A stretch of 64,000 bases of DNA from Simmondsia chinensis (taxonomy: Eukaryota > Streptophyta > Magnoliopsida > Caryophyllales > Simmondsiaceae): the NCBI GenBank assembly GCA_018398585.1, contig JAGTTD010000001.1:28589438-28653437 (forward strand). The letters are read 5' to 3'. A program made the translations under genes and the position numbers. Under the pieces are notes generated by a model. That model made no database searches. It was not told the origin of the DNA and saw nothing but the letters and a program-made list of their open reading frames with translations. Positions 9,954 to 22,300 of this stretch are shown here, in pieces. Every line of letters starts with the position of its first letter. The first letter of the stretch is position 1.

Positions 9954-10009
9954 AACAACAACAACAAACCCAATGCCTTAAGGGCTCCCGCCTGAGCAAG
10001 GTCTAGGGT
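9954..10009 (-). mobile_element. 56-bp 5'-truncated LINE/SINE tail insertion
   Basis: In minus orientation it reads CAGGCGGGAGCCCTTAAGGC, then a GTTTGTTGTTG tail. A perfect 15-bp duplication, ATTTATTCATGAGAT, flanks it (9939-9953 and 10010-10024). The paralogous LTR at about 48158-48170 lacks it. It is a very short target-primed insertion; too little remains to tell LINE from SINE. Confidence 0.88.
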
Positions 10010-10836
10010 ATTTATTCATGAGATGAGTAAATTTATTTTGCCAAACAAAATTTATTAGATGAATTATTTATTCATAAGATAAATAAATTAATTTTATCAA
10101 ATATTATTCATGAGATGAATTTATACGTGTGGGAATTCAAACAAAACAAAAAAAAGGAACGCATGAAAACAGGGCAGGATCCGCGCCTAGCGCCCAGGAC
10201 CAAGTCGCGCCGTGACAAGCCCAGGGGTGATCTATACCCCTTGAAACGGGCCAACCAGCGCACAGCCCAGTGGGGTCAATCCATACCATTAAGGAGGGGC
10301 CAATAGGAAGCTGACATGTGGACATTTCTGTTGAAAAATTTGACGCGTTATTTCTGTGCAATGCGTTGTCGTTTTTACTTTGTTTTCACCAATCCAACAT
10401 CGAAATTTTAACGTTAATTTTATCCTATGACCTATTATAAATAGGGGTCTTTGTTATTAAGTTTAGCATCTAATAATTTTATGAAAAATTTGATTTATAG
10501 AAAGGAGGAATTTCTCTTTGAAATTCTTCCTAATAAATATTTTTGGAGCCCAATCTCAGGGTGTCAAGGGGTCATTGCGGAGAAGATCTCACGATTTCGA
10601 TGATTCCTCCCAAGCGACAATGGTGGTCTACAATCCAAGTATTTTTTATTTCTTTTTCTTTTAAGCTTTCCTTTAATTTTCACATTTTTATTCATGCTTT
10701 TAATTTAATGTTTATTATACTTAGATATTCTATGTCGTATATATATTAAAGAATTTTGAAATTGCTTTCGCTACACCTGATCTAGCCAATTTAGGAAAAT
10801 TTTAGTTTTTAGAAATTAAATTTTCCCAACACATAT

Positions 10837-11079
10837 TAGGATGGACGGTATCATAAAGTGACTTTAAAAGACGATGACGTATAAGAGGACTGTCAGTTAG
10901 CATGTGGAACAATTGAACATGTCATATGTGTATCTACATTTGTATTCAATTTCAACAATAAATTACTCTATTTCTTTGCATTTGATTAACTTTATGAGAA
11001 GATGATATGCACTTTAAAATTATGTGTCTCAAAGCAGTATTTTATGTGAAACTATCTGATGCTTTTAACTTCCGTTCTT
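10837..11079. other. Flank between solo LTR and LINE 2, nothing recognised
   Basis: AT-rich sequence continuous with the sequence left of 1174 once the solo LTR is removed. No coding or repeat signal was recognised. The 5' limit of LINE 2 within 11059-11100 is uncertain. Confidence 0.4.
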
Positions 11080-11929
11080 TTGCGCAGAGATAACCAGCGC
11101 CTATCGCCCAGCTTGCCAATGTCGAAGTCAGCCAGTGCTGCCGCCGCAACTAGTACGGAGACGCCCCATCGCCGAGACAAGCGCAGCCACCACCACCACC
11201 ACCAACGTGCTCCGACACCACCATCCCTAACTGCAACTCCCACACCAAGGACCCTAACCCTAACCCAAAACCCACCTACCACCACTGCACACTGCTTCAT
11301 ACCACCTCCCACCTAGCATCAGCACCAACCTCGCACCCTCCATCACCACCTCCCACCTAGCACCACGAAAACCCTAATCCTAACCTCCAAGCCCACAACC
11401 TCGCACCACCACCACCTCGCACCAACCTCACACCGTCCTCCTACCTCGAACCTCGTAACCCAGACCTCTCACCACCCAACACATCACACCACCACCTAGC
11501 ACCACCAAAACCCTAATCCGAAACCTTATCTTCGAAAACCACCTCGCACCGCCTAACACCACCTCACACCACACCTCACTTCATGCCCCAGCCACCACCA
11601 CAACGTAACCACACCGCCGCCAATGCTCCAGAAGCGGCACCAAGGCGGACCTAGGTAAGTACCAAGCAGGTCAGATTTCTGATCCACTACCAACCCAAGT
11701 CAGATCTCCCCCTTCTCTTCTTTCCCTAGCAGGTCAGATCGTTCCTTCTTTTCTTCTCTCATTTCGTGGTACACACCGGTAACGGGGTTTACTGGCTTTG
11801 ACTGTGGCTTGATTGTTGTTGCTATTGTGGCATCCATTTATAACCTCTGTGCTTCTTTCTTTCTTTCTGAGTTTATTCCTACTGTTTGCTTGTGTGTTGG
11901 TACCCGTGTCTTTGTTGGTAAAATAGTTC

Positions 11930-14879
11930 ATGACTTTTAGCAGGTATGGAGCTCAGACCCATAGGCCATCTTCCAAGGGGTTTAGTAGGGGTAAGGCGAG
12001 TCAACATTATGAGGGCAGCCTACGATTTGGGACACTAAACATCGGCACCTTAGCAAAGAAGAGTTTTGAGGTCGCCCAAATGATGATGAAGAGAAAGATT
12101 AACATCCTATGTCTCCAAGAGGCTAAATGGGTTGGAACAAAGGCCAAGGATGTGTTGGAGTATAAAATATGGTATGCCGGCAAGATTAGGGGGAGAAATG
12201 GAGTGGGTATTATTGTGGATAGTTACCTAAAGGACAAAGTAGTGGGTGTATCTAGGCTTAGCGATAGGATCATTGGCATCAAGTTGGCGCTGGACGGGGA
12301 GATCTTGAACGTCATTAGTGTCTATTCCCCGCAGGTGGGCTCAACAGAGTAGGAGAAGGCTAGATTCTGGGAGGACTTAGACATAAAAATGCAAGGTATA
12401 CCCCAAAGTGAACAAGTCGTGATTGGTGGTGATTTCAATGGACATGTGGGTGCAGCTACGAATAGATACACAACTTACCACGAAGGATTTGGTTTTGGGA
12501 CTAGAAATGAAGAGGGACAAGCCATCCTAGACTTCGCGATGGCCTATGAGCTAATGGTTGCTAACACCTTCTTTAGGAAGCGAGAGGAGCATGTCATCAC
12601 ATATAAGAGCAGTGGGGCTAGGACCCAGATTGATTATATATTGCTAAGGAAGAAAAGTTACAAGGACTGTATAGATTGCAAGGTTATCCCCGGGAAAGAC
12701 CTATCCACACAACATAAAGTGTTGTGTGTCGATGTGAAGGCAAAGAAAAGGGTCAAGAAAAACCCTTGTACCCACACACTCGCTGGCAGGAGTTGAAGGC
12801 GGACAAGTATCTAACATTTAAGGCAAGGGTGCACGCGGAGACTGACTGGGACTACGAGGGAGTGGTGAACCACATGTGGGACTGAATGGCACAGAAGATC
12901 AGATGCTCGGCACGCGAAGTACTAGGCGAAGCGAACGAAGGAGTACCAAACCAACGAGAATCTTGGTAGTGCAGTAGAGAAGTTTCAAGAGAAGATAAGG
13001 CCAAAATGGACTACTTCAAGGAGTGGGATCGAAGCGGAGACGAGGACAAGAAGCAAAAATACAAGGAAGCCAAAAAAGAAGCAAAGATAGCAGTTAAAGA
13101 GGCACAGTCCAAGGCATATGAGGAATTCTATATCAGGTTAGATACGGAGGAGGGAGGAAGGGACCTCTATAAAATCGCTAAAGCTAGAGAAAGGAGGAAT
13201 AATGGGATTTGGATTAGGTGAAGTGCATCAAGGGAGAGGATGGACAGGCGCTCGTGGATGAGCAATTTTTCAAATTTGTTCAATGAAAAGGGAGATGCAA
13301 ATATTTCTCTGGGAAAACTCGAGGCATCCGAGGAGTACCGTAACTACTGCTATTACAGATGTATCAGACCTGAGGAAGTTAGGGATGCGTTAAAGAAGAT
13401 GGATAGGGGTGGGTATGGCAGTTCGACCGGATGGCACACCCATTGAGGCATGGAGATACGTCAAACTGAAAAACATATGTTGGTTGACTAAACTATTCAA
13501 CCTAATTCTTAAAGATACGAAGATGACTAAGGAGTGGAGGAAGAGCACCCAGATACCGATATATAAGAACAAAGGCGACAGTTAGATTTGTGCCAATTAC
13601 AAGGGGATCGAACTCATGAGCCATACTATGAAGCTTTGGGAGCGGGTCATAGAAAGAAGGCTACGGCAACAAGAAGGTGTCTCAGAGAACCAATTTGGAT
13701 TTATGCCGGGTAGGTCTACTATGGAAGCGATACATCTCTTAAGGAGTACTATTGACTACTACAGAAGCGATACATCTCTTAAGGAGTACTATTGAATACT
13801 ACAGAAGTAAACAAAAGGACCTACACATGGTCTTCATTGATTTGGAGAAGGAATATGATAGAGTGCCAAGAGAGGTGCTATGGAGAGTTTTAGAGAAGAA
13901 GGGCACCCCCATAGCATACACCCGAGTCATTAAAGACATGTATGAAGGCGCATCAACAAACGTGCGCACAGCGGGAGGGGAGACTGATGCTTTCCCCATC
14001 ATAGTTAGGTTGCATCAAGGGTCAACTTTGAGCCCTTTCCTATTTACTTTGGTTCTGGACTATCTCAGTAGACACATTCAACGGGAGGTACCTTGGTGTA
14101 TGCTTTTCGCCGATGTTCTAGTTCTGGTGAGCAAGTCAAGATGAGGAGTAAATGAGAAGCTGGAACTTTGGAGAAGTGCCTTGGAACCTAAAGGCTTAAG
14201 GTTCAATAGAACAAAAACCAAGTATATGGAATCTAAATTTTGTACCACAACCAGCCTAAGCAGAGAGGAGGCGAAGATTGCAACAGAAAGCATACCGAAA
14301 AACGATGCTTCAAATACTTGGGCTCTAAGGTGCAACAGGACGGAGTAGACGAGCATGTGAACAACCGCATTAAAGTGGGATGGTATAAGTGGAAAATAGG
14401 CCTCAGCAATATTATGCGATAGAAGGTTCCCTGTCAAGCTGAAGAGAAAATACTATAAGACAGTAGTAATACCGACCATGTCTTATGATGCCAAATGTTG
14501 GCCACTTAAACGGTGCTACACACAGAAGTTGAAGGTGGCGGAGATGAGGATGTTGCGATGGATGTGTGGTCATACTAGGAAGGACCGGATTAGGAATGAT
14601 GTTACAAGAGACAAACTGGGCATAGCCCCAATCGAGGATAAGTTGAGGGAGCAACGTTTGCGATGGTTTGGCCATGTTAGGAGGAGACCAGCCACTGCAC
14701 CCGCTAGGAGAGGTAAACTCCTCCTTATTACGCACGGGAGGAAAGGTAAAGGCAGGCCTAAGAAGAGCTGGATGGAGACAATTAGACACGACCTCACCCA
14801 CCTAAACCTAAATGAGGAGATAGCCTTAGATAGAGCGGCTTGGCGTGCTAGAATGGGGGTAACAGACATGCCAACTTAG
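11930..14879 (+). pseudogene. RTE polyprotein of LINE 2, inactivated
   Basis: Endonuclease: GTLNIGTL, QEAKWVG, SVYSPQ, GGDFNGHVGA and TQIDYILLR are visible across 11930-12796, broken by a TAG at 12350. A lysine-rich linker follows at 13006-13221. [39 protein letters not shown] and [11 protein letters not shown], where the catalytic FADD reads FADV. The C-terminal block 14478-14879 has [18 protein letters not shown] and [14 protein letters not shown] and ends at a stop at 14877-14879. Multiple stops, frame changes and a 40-bp tandem duplication make it non-functional. Confidence 0.9.
13724..13803 (+). repeat. 40-bp frameshifting tandem duplication in RT
   Basis: Units 13724-13763 and 13764-13803 both start GAAGCGATACATCTCTTAAG and differ by one base. 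Forty is not a multiple of three, so the duplication shifts the RT frame just after the MPGRS motif. Confidence 0.9.
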
Positions 14880-15345
14880 GATAGGGGAGCACAACGAAGC
14901 AAGTCCATTACTGTGGTTGCTTGGGGCCTGTTGCCAGTGTGGTGTTTTTTTCTTTTTTCTTTTTTTTGGTGCTTTGTGCTTTGCTTTGCTTTGCATTGCT
15001 TGTGATTTATTGCTCGATGTTTGACTATTGATTTATTGTTTTGTTTGCTTCTTGCTTTCCAAAGTTGAGGGCATTCGCACACAGCCACTCTTTAGGGTAG
15101 CGCCTTGAAGGGGTAAGGTTGCGTACATCTCACCCCCCCTTCCCCCCAAAAAAAAAGACCCTGTCTCGGCGGGAGCCCTTATAGCACTAGGAAGGTGGTT
15201 GTTATTGTTGTTGTTATTGGTCGTCATTTTCACATCGGTTATCCTAAATGTTTGGATCGGGGTTCAAATCAAATTATCAGATTCTCGATTTTGGGGTATT
15301 ACTTATACCTATAATTTCCAATTTTCATAAACTTACAAAAGGATG

Positions 15346-15464
15346 TTAACAACAACAAACCCAGTGACTCAAGGGCTCCCACCAATGCAGGGACCGGGGG
15401 GTGGGATGTACATAGCCTTACCCCTTCAGGATGCTACCCTAAAGGGATGCTGTGTCCAAGGATC
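15346..15464 (-). mobile_element. 5'-truncated LINE/SINE tail insertion, 119 bp
   Basis: The minus strand reads the shared tail module (CCTGAAGGGGTAAGGC, ATGTACATCCCAC region, GGGAGCCCTTGAGTCACTGG, TTGTTGTT). Flanking duplications CTTACAAAAGGATG (15332-15345) and CTTACAAAAGAATG (15465-15478) differ at one base. No 5S head is present, so it is truncated or LINE-derived. Confidence 0.82.
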
Positions 15465-15478
15465 CTTACAAAAGAATG

Positions 15479-16339
15479 CCACTTGACTTCATTTTCTAGC
15501 TTTTCTATATAGGAAAGCTTTTAACAAATTTCTACTTCTAAACATGTTCGGTAAATGAAAAATGAAAAAGGAAAATTACAGATAAAAAGGAAAACTGATA
15601 AGGAAAAAAATTGTTATATATTTCTAAACAGGCCTAAGTTTTCCACAATCTCTATCACGTCTTTCACTCTTTATTCTAATGCTATGTTATTTGTACACTA
15701 AAGTACGCTAGATTTAAGTTTTGGTTGGCAAATTTTTTACCTGATGGGCTTTGTACTCACTTTTGTTGTTTACCAGTTTCAAGCACAGCGTAATGGGTCT
15801 TTTGGAGAACTCAAGGAACTTAGCTCCATCGCCGTTGAAGTTGGCAACAAGCTTAGGAAACTTACTTTTACATTATATGTGACTTCAATAATAGCACTAT
15901 GTTTGAGTTTGTTTAGTTGATGAAATAGTTGATGGAGAACTTGCTTTGGGAAAAAAAATGTGTTAGTAGGGTCTCCTATAGCCAAAGTAGGAGCCTACTT
16001 TGGCTACTAATAAGGCAAGGGAGTTGGAATTTGTCATGTTAAATTTTAGACTTCTAACTATAAAGAGTTTTTGGCCTTCTATATATGTTACTATTAGAGA
16101 TTATATTGTCTACTTTACGATTATAATTCCTATTTAAGAAAACTACTCATTGTTTTTCACCTATGTTACTTAATAGTTTTCTTATTTGTCTTATAAGTCA
16201 TTCCCCATTTGTTCACTTAAAATGGGGTCATGAAGAAGATACTCCTGACATACGAGAGAACATTATAAGCAGCATGAAGCCTTGGTGGTAAACAAGTTTT
16301 CAATAGTCTCATTCTAAAGAAACAATCCGTAAACCATAC
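15479..16339. other. Downstream flank or intron of the helicase gene, with an exon-like patch
   Basis: At about 15778-15865 the plus strand reads FQAQRNGSFGELKELSSIAV and EVGNKLR after a TTTACCAG that resembles a 3' splice site. No clear donor follows and the family was not recognised, so it may be a fragment of another gene. A T/A-rich MITE-like block lies at about 15480-15640. None of the expected helicase C-terminal motifs was found on the minus strand here. Confidence 0.35.
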
Positions 16340-19300
16340 CTCAACTATTTGCATTACGTCATGATTGGCAGACAAATCCTCTGAACCCACTATTACCTGA
16401 AACAAAATATATTGTTTGCCAACTTTTTCTCATGAAAATAAAATTTACGCAACATGATAAACACAATCTGACCTTAACAGGGTTTGGATCCATGAATTCA
16501 TAAGCCAATTGATGAACCTCTACAGGCCAAGTAGCACTGAACATCACCATTTGTTGTGCTGAAATAGTTAAATGTTGATTCAAAATAAGATCAAATGCTT
16601 TAAACACATACTTTAATGTTGTGTCTGTACAGAAGAACATATGGCACTGTATTAGTCTCCGTCAAGTTGGAAGCCTCTTTTCACCTATTTATTATCATTT
16701 GCTTACATGAACGAGTAGGCAACAAAAAAGTTTAAGAGACAGCCTCTTCCCTTATGTAGGAGAAATAACTTACAATCAAAAAGACATGAAGTCATTTTTC
16801 TTTGCATGACTCCTTCCAACCCACCCCCTTCACACTCTTCCCATTCAACTCCAAACTCAAATGTGCTAGATCCCAATACCATCAAACTCATGCAATGAAT
16901 TTATTTCTAAACCTAGGTAAAAGGGAACTTAGGAGAAAAGATTTATTTTTAAATAGAAAGATCTGGGAATAATATCCTTCCCCACAAGGAAAACGTCTTC
17001 CCCAAAAACTAATGGAGCCTTAGATCCTGGTTTCTAAGTTCCTTCAACATACCTGCAGTTCAACCGCCTCCCTCTATCACTATACATGTATCACACTTCC
17101 TTCAAAAGCAATGTATAATCAATTCCAAAAATGGTCCAGTTACAGAGCATCTCCATCAACTCATGATAAAAATAAACCAGTTAACTACGCTAAATTTGTG
17201 ATTCAACCATTCAATTACACTCGTCCCGGGCAGACAGCACTATGCTTGGTGTCTAAAGAAACAATGGTCATTTGCTCATTCAGTTTCCATTGTTCACAAT
17301 ATAACACTAATCTGACATTGAAATCCTTGGTCATACCTACTCATTAGAGACTTGTATTTATTCTGCACCTGTTTCAACTTCCAAAGCACTGCATATAACG
17401 CAATATTCAGAAACCAAAAACCAGGTAGCAATAAGTAATAGAGGCCAAAGGATTACAAAAGTCAGTCAAAAACTTAACACGTAGCTTTATATTTTTTTAG
17501 ACCTATATAACACTCTCTTAAAACTAGTTCAGAATTATTCTCCACTTTCCTAGACCCTCCCTTCACTTCTTTTTCCTTTCCTTACTCATACCATAGTAGG
17601 GATCTGACATGCGACTCACCAAACAACTTGCTCTAACACAAGCAACTAGAAACTAAATTAAGGAATAAGAAATGCTCATAGTGTTAAAAGTTATGCTCAT
17701 TTCCTCAAGCTTCTGACTTTTAATATTAAGATAACAATTTGATTTCGAGGAAGCAAAAGTCTTTAAACATAAAGCAGTATGGATTTATAGACACTTCAAA
17801 AGCCAAACTACAAATCACAACAGGTGAAACTTCTGCAACATAAATGAACTGAATGACACCAACAAAAATCATTCTCCAATATCCACCTTATACAATTAGC
17901 CATCTAAAGCATATAAATTGGAAGATTCAAACCTAATAAATAGAAGAGCCAATACAAATTAACAAAAGAGGTTTGAGTCCTATTTTCAGTTCTCATCATT
18001 AAAGATGGGATTCTTAAATCATGATCACCGGAGCTTATTCCCTACACCCACAATGTTCTGAAAGAGGAGATATTGCAATTTAATATGAAATATCACGATG
18101 AAAACACGGATCTCATGACAAAAGAAGAACAAGATTTCATCAACACATACAAGAGCTAGTCCGGTTCAATATAAAGCGAACATCTGGCTCAAATCCCATG
18201 TGAAGCATCCGGTCTGCTTCATCAAGGACCTGCAACACATTTCAGCAGTAGGTTACATGCATTGCATTGGCGCCTCTGACAGATTTCGTGCCTGAAAAAG
18301 TATGCAATAACAGGCTTCCAAGATTGATTATCAATTGTCACCATCGAGTGGTTTCCCATGCATTTATTCTGCATTAGTGCAGTATCAAAGATTCAAAGGC
18401 ACAGCCAATGATACCGTACTAGTAAAGCACGCAATCATCCATTGTGTAACCTAATGGTGGTTATATAATAGATTTTGAATGAGGCGCTAGGAAATTGGCC
18501 ATCACATAATGGTATTTTCATCAAGGCTTCCATTATGCATAGATATTATATTTATTAGAACATCACAATAGTAAAAATAAATAAATAAATAATGTAGCAA
18601 TTTATTTAGCCAATATATGGCTCAAAAGCAACTTATGTTTCTTAAAACACCCAACTGGATTGCAGTCACACGCTAAAATGCTACTTCTACAACTACTAAA
18701 CATTATTTGATTACATGGATGCAAGTTCCCTTAGGAAACAAGTAAGTAAATTTAAGAAATTCAGCTCAAAAATGTGCCCGTATGAAATCATTGTTCAAGT
18801 AAAATCCGTTCCCTAGCATTTAGACCTTTTTTCTCCACAATGTTCAAGTAAAATCCATTCCGTAAGATGGTAGCACCCTGAAGGGTTAAAGCTGCATACA
18901 TCTTACCCTATCCAAACCCTGCCTTAGCGGGAACTTCTTTTGAGGCAATGGGTGGTGGTGGTGGTGGTTGTAATGTACAAGGGATTCAAAGAAGAAGACA
19001 GAAATAGCACAACCAAGATACAATGGAATGAAGTAAAAGTCCGCAACTTAGATACCATCGCAAAAGCGGTTCAAGCCAACTCCTCTTGGCAATAAGCAAG
19101 ATCCTTTCTAAATTAACGTAACAACAACAACAACAACAGACCCAGTGCCTCAAGGGCTCCCGCCTAAGCGGCGCCGCGGGGGGGGGGGGATGTACGCAGC
19201 CTTACCCCTTCAGGGTGTAACCCTGCCGAGAGGCTGTTTCCGAGGACCCCCAACCTTATAGGGTTGACAACACGAGGACTTCCCAAGAGGTCACCCATCC

Positions 19301-22300
19301 TGGTACTACTCTCGCCCAAGCACGCTTAACTTCGGAGTTCTAATGGGATCCGGTGCATTAGTGCCTAGTAAATGAACTCTTTTCTAAATTAAAGTAGTCT
19401 TACCACAAATGATGTCTCCTCGAGGCAGCATGCCCCCATTTCAATCAAATCCTTTAAGCGTCCAGGAGTTCCAATAACAATGTCCTGAGGTCACAAGATT
19501 TGAGAAAACCTTTAAAAAAGTGTAGTATATCATGTTTTAAAATCATCAGCGAACCCCCATCCCCAGGAAAAGGTAACAAAAACAACAAAAAAGGATTTGA
19601 GGAAGTAGGAACAAAATGATGAAAAAAATGATAAAGAAGAGGGGAACTTTATCTGTGCTCTCTCGGTTATTGCTTTTATGCGCAACATAATAGGCTTCTA
19701 TGAATCATAAAGCAAGTACACTAATTTTCAGGTAAAAGGTGACACTAACAACAAACACACACACACACACACACTTGAGTATGTAAAAAGCTGCATGAAA
19801 CCCTACTCGATTGGTTCTCTTCAAGAAAAAGGATTTGAATACTCTAGAACAAAGGCCAAAGGCGACATCAGAAAGATGTTAACTTCTAGAGAAGGTTGCA
19901 TCAAGAATCTACGCTGACAAATCGAGTTTTATGCATCTATAAGGAGAACGACAATATCTTTACAAGCAGCACAGTGTGCCACATAGTTGCATAAAGCAGA
20001 AGTGGGACAGGAGTGGGAATAAAAGCCAAAGTACGGAGCAACCAATCATAGAAGTTTCACATATTAGCAGCACAAAGGATGTTTTATGTCAAAACAACCA
20101 GTTATAGAGTACTCTAACCATCTCTAGGCAATGTAGCTTTTCCAAAATCTTTGAATATGTTCAAATTTATTATTTTAAACCTACTATCATGGAATGTGTT
20201 TGGGCTTGAGAGCAGTACCAAAAATTAAAAAATTCACTGACAGGCTCTAAGAACAAATATCTCATAAGTATTGCTCGTAATCTCCGTCTTGAGGTACTGA
20301 AATTTCCAATGTATTTCCACTTGCTTTTTCAAATCTGTATTGAACTTTGGTGGTCTATAAGAGGAAGAATTTCCAACCAAGAAAAATTTGGCATATCAAT
20401 GAATCATAGTACTATAAGCTGCACAACTTTATATCTCTTTCACAGTAAAGTACTAAAATACAAATCCAAAATGTAGTACCTGAGAATCTACAAACACTGA
20501 ATCGTGTAATAGACTAACGATTCCTAGCACTATGGTTTCCTTGTCTTGATCAGACAATTCCAAGAACCCAAGACTCTTGATAATGTAAATCAGTGATCCA
20601 ATCTACACTTATTTGATCCACAAGGAACAAATGCACTGAATAATAAGATAGTGGGGTTAGATATCAATCTAAGCTTTTTCTAATGGCCGAGGAGGAGGGA
20701 TTTAAAATGTTCCATAGATATAACAAACTAGAACACAAATTGAAAAGCCAAACATCTTCATATTCTTCCATCTTTCTTTACTATCCCCCAATATTTTAGG
20801 GAGTGTGATTTGAAGGACAAAGTATGAAACAACAGACATAAATATCTTACAACACCAGTCTTCAGAGCAAACAGTTGCGGGCCTTTGGAAGTTCCACCAT
20901 AGAAGCAAGAAGACTTCACCCCGCACGGCTTCCCAGCACTGCAAAGAACATCTGCAATCTAGCAAACACACAAGAACAAGGTTAAACAATAGTAGCTATT
21001 CGCTACAGAATAGAATGAAACTAGGGATGAATGAAGCGAGCTAGCTTGAGAGGTTATTTAGCTCAAACGGCTGTTTAGAGCTCAATCCAGCTTGTTTAGT
21101 AAAGCAAGTAGAGCTCCAACCTAGTAAAGCTCAGGCTTGGCCACTCAAATCCTAAACTAGCCCAAAGAAACCAATCTCAAGCTAAATTGTAACATTGAAT
21201 ATGCCTAAACAAGCAAAGTTTGTGCCTTAATGGGCTAAAGCAACCCCCAAGGAGCTTGCTAGGCCCAATGAACCAATCACGAGCTAAATGACTAATTGTG
21301 CCTAACAAGCCAAATTTGTGCCTTGATGAGCTGAGTGCAGGCCTAAATGTTTAAATGAGAACTTGAGCCAAAAGGTAAAGCTTAAAGTTTATAGCTAGAA
21401 TTTAAAGAGCCCAAACAAGCCAAGTTCCACTCAAAGCTCATCCAACAAACTTTGAGATCGAGCACGCCATGAGAAGAAAGTCTCCAGCCTCAACGAGCTT
21501 TCACTCAAGCCCAAGCTGAGCAAAATACTGAGTTACAACGCCTCAGGCCCCACAAGCTTGGCCTCGGCTAGGCTCCTTTGAACGCCGAGATGGAAAACAT
21601 AAGAGGGACATATACTTGTTGAGCTAGCTCCCTTGTAGGCGAGAGAATAAGGCAAAGCGGATTCAATTTCTTTGACTGGGAACCTTTTCTCTTCCCCAAA
21701 ACATGCATCATGGCAGGAACACCAAATGCCAAGGTCTTACCTGATCATAACCCAACACCAAAAATCAACAGATAACAACAAAGCATATTGCTTTAGAGAA
21801 CTATGCATCAAAATCAAAATCTACCTGACCCAGTCTTGGCAATCCCAATAAAATCACGGCCATCCAACAGGAAAGGCCAAGCATGGGACTGAATTGGGGA
21901 GGGTTTGGCAAAATCTTTGCAGCACTCAAGCACTTCTTTATCAAGGCCAGAATCTGCAAATGTTATCAGTGGCGCATATTTAGAATCTTTCACATTTTTC
22001 CCTGAAACCACGACACTATCATAGCTCTGCCTCTCTTCTCCACCTTCAACACTTCCCTTCCCATTAGCATCCACCTTTTCACTATCTTTTTCCACCTCTT
22101 CACTATCTTTTTCCACCTCTCCATTAATAAAGCCGTTGTCTGTCTTCTCTTTCTTAACTTTCCCATTACTTCTCAACCCAATAGCATCTCCATTAACTGA
22201 CCCGTTTGCCGAACTCTCTTTCTCATCCTCTCTCTTCTTCTTTTGTTTCTTCTTCTTCTCACCAATCTGGTCCGATCCAGATTGAATTTCTCTCTCTTCA

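Larger units (their letters stand above)
1174..10831 (+). mobile_element. Solo LTR (copia-type ends) carrying nested insertions, copy 1
   Basis: The element starts TGTTGGAAT at 1174 and ends CCCAACA at 10831. It is flanked by a perfect 5-bp target-site duplication, CATAT (1169-1173 and 10832-10836). Removing the nested insertions (1391-8799, 9544-9800 and 9954-10009, plus their duplications) leaves an LTR of about 1.9 kb. A TATA box (ATTATAAATAGG) lies near 10434. The same LTR occurs at 41085-48931, where an iMet-type primer site follows it, so plus is the element strand. No internal region remains here, so recombination between LTRs is inferred. Confidence 0.85.
11080..15217 (+). mobile_element. 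RTE-type non-LTR retrotransposon (LINE 2)
   Basis: Same layout as LINE 1: a C/A-rich G-poor leader (about 11100-11640), AGGTAAGTA at 11653-11661, an endonuclease-RT remnant (11930-14879) and a 3' tail (about 15090-15217) with GAAGGGGTAAGGTTGCGTACATC, CGGGAGCCCTTATAGCACTAGG and TTG/TTA repeats. The 5' limit is approximate and no target-site duplication was found. It is closely related to LINE 1 and keeps some residues LINE 1 has lost (DYIL in the endonuclease), but has more stops. Confidence 0.88.

Noticed and set aside
19257..19378. 5S rRNA gene on the minus strand (also 9546-9660 and 49342-49460 on plus)
   Set aside because: The match is good, but each is single, not in a tandem array, fused to a LINE tail and flanked by a target-site duplication, so they are SINE heads.
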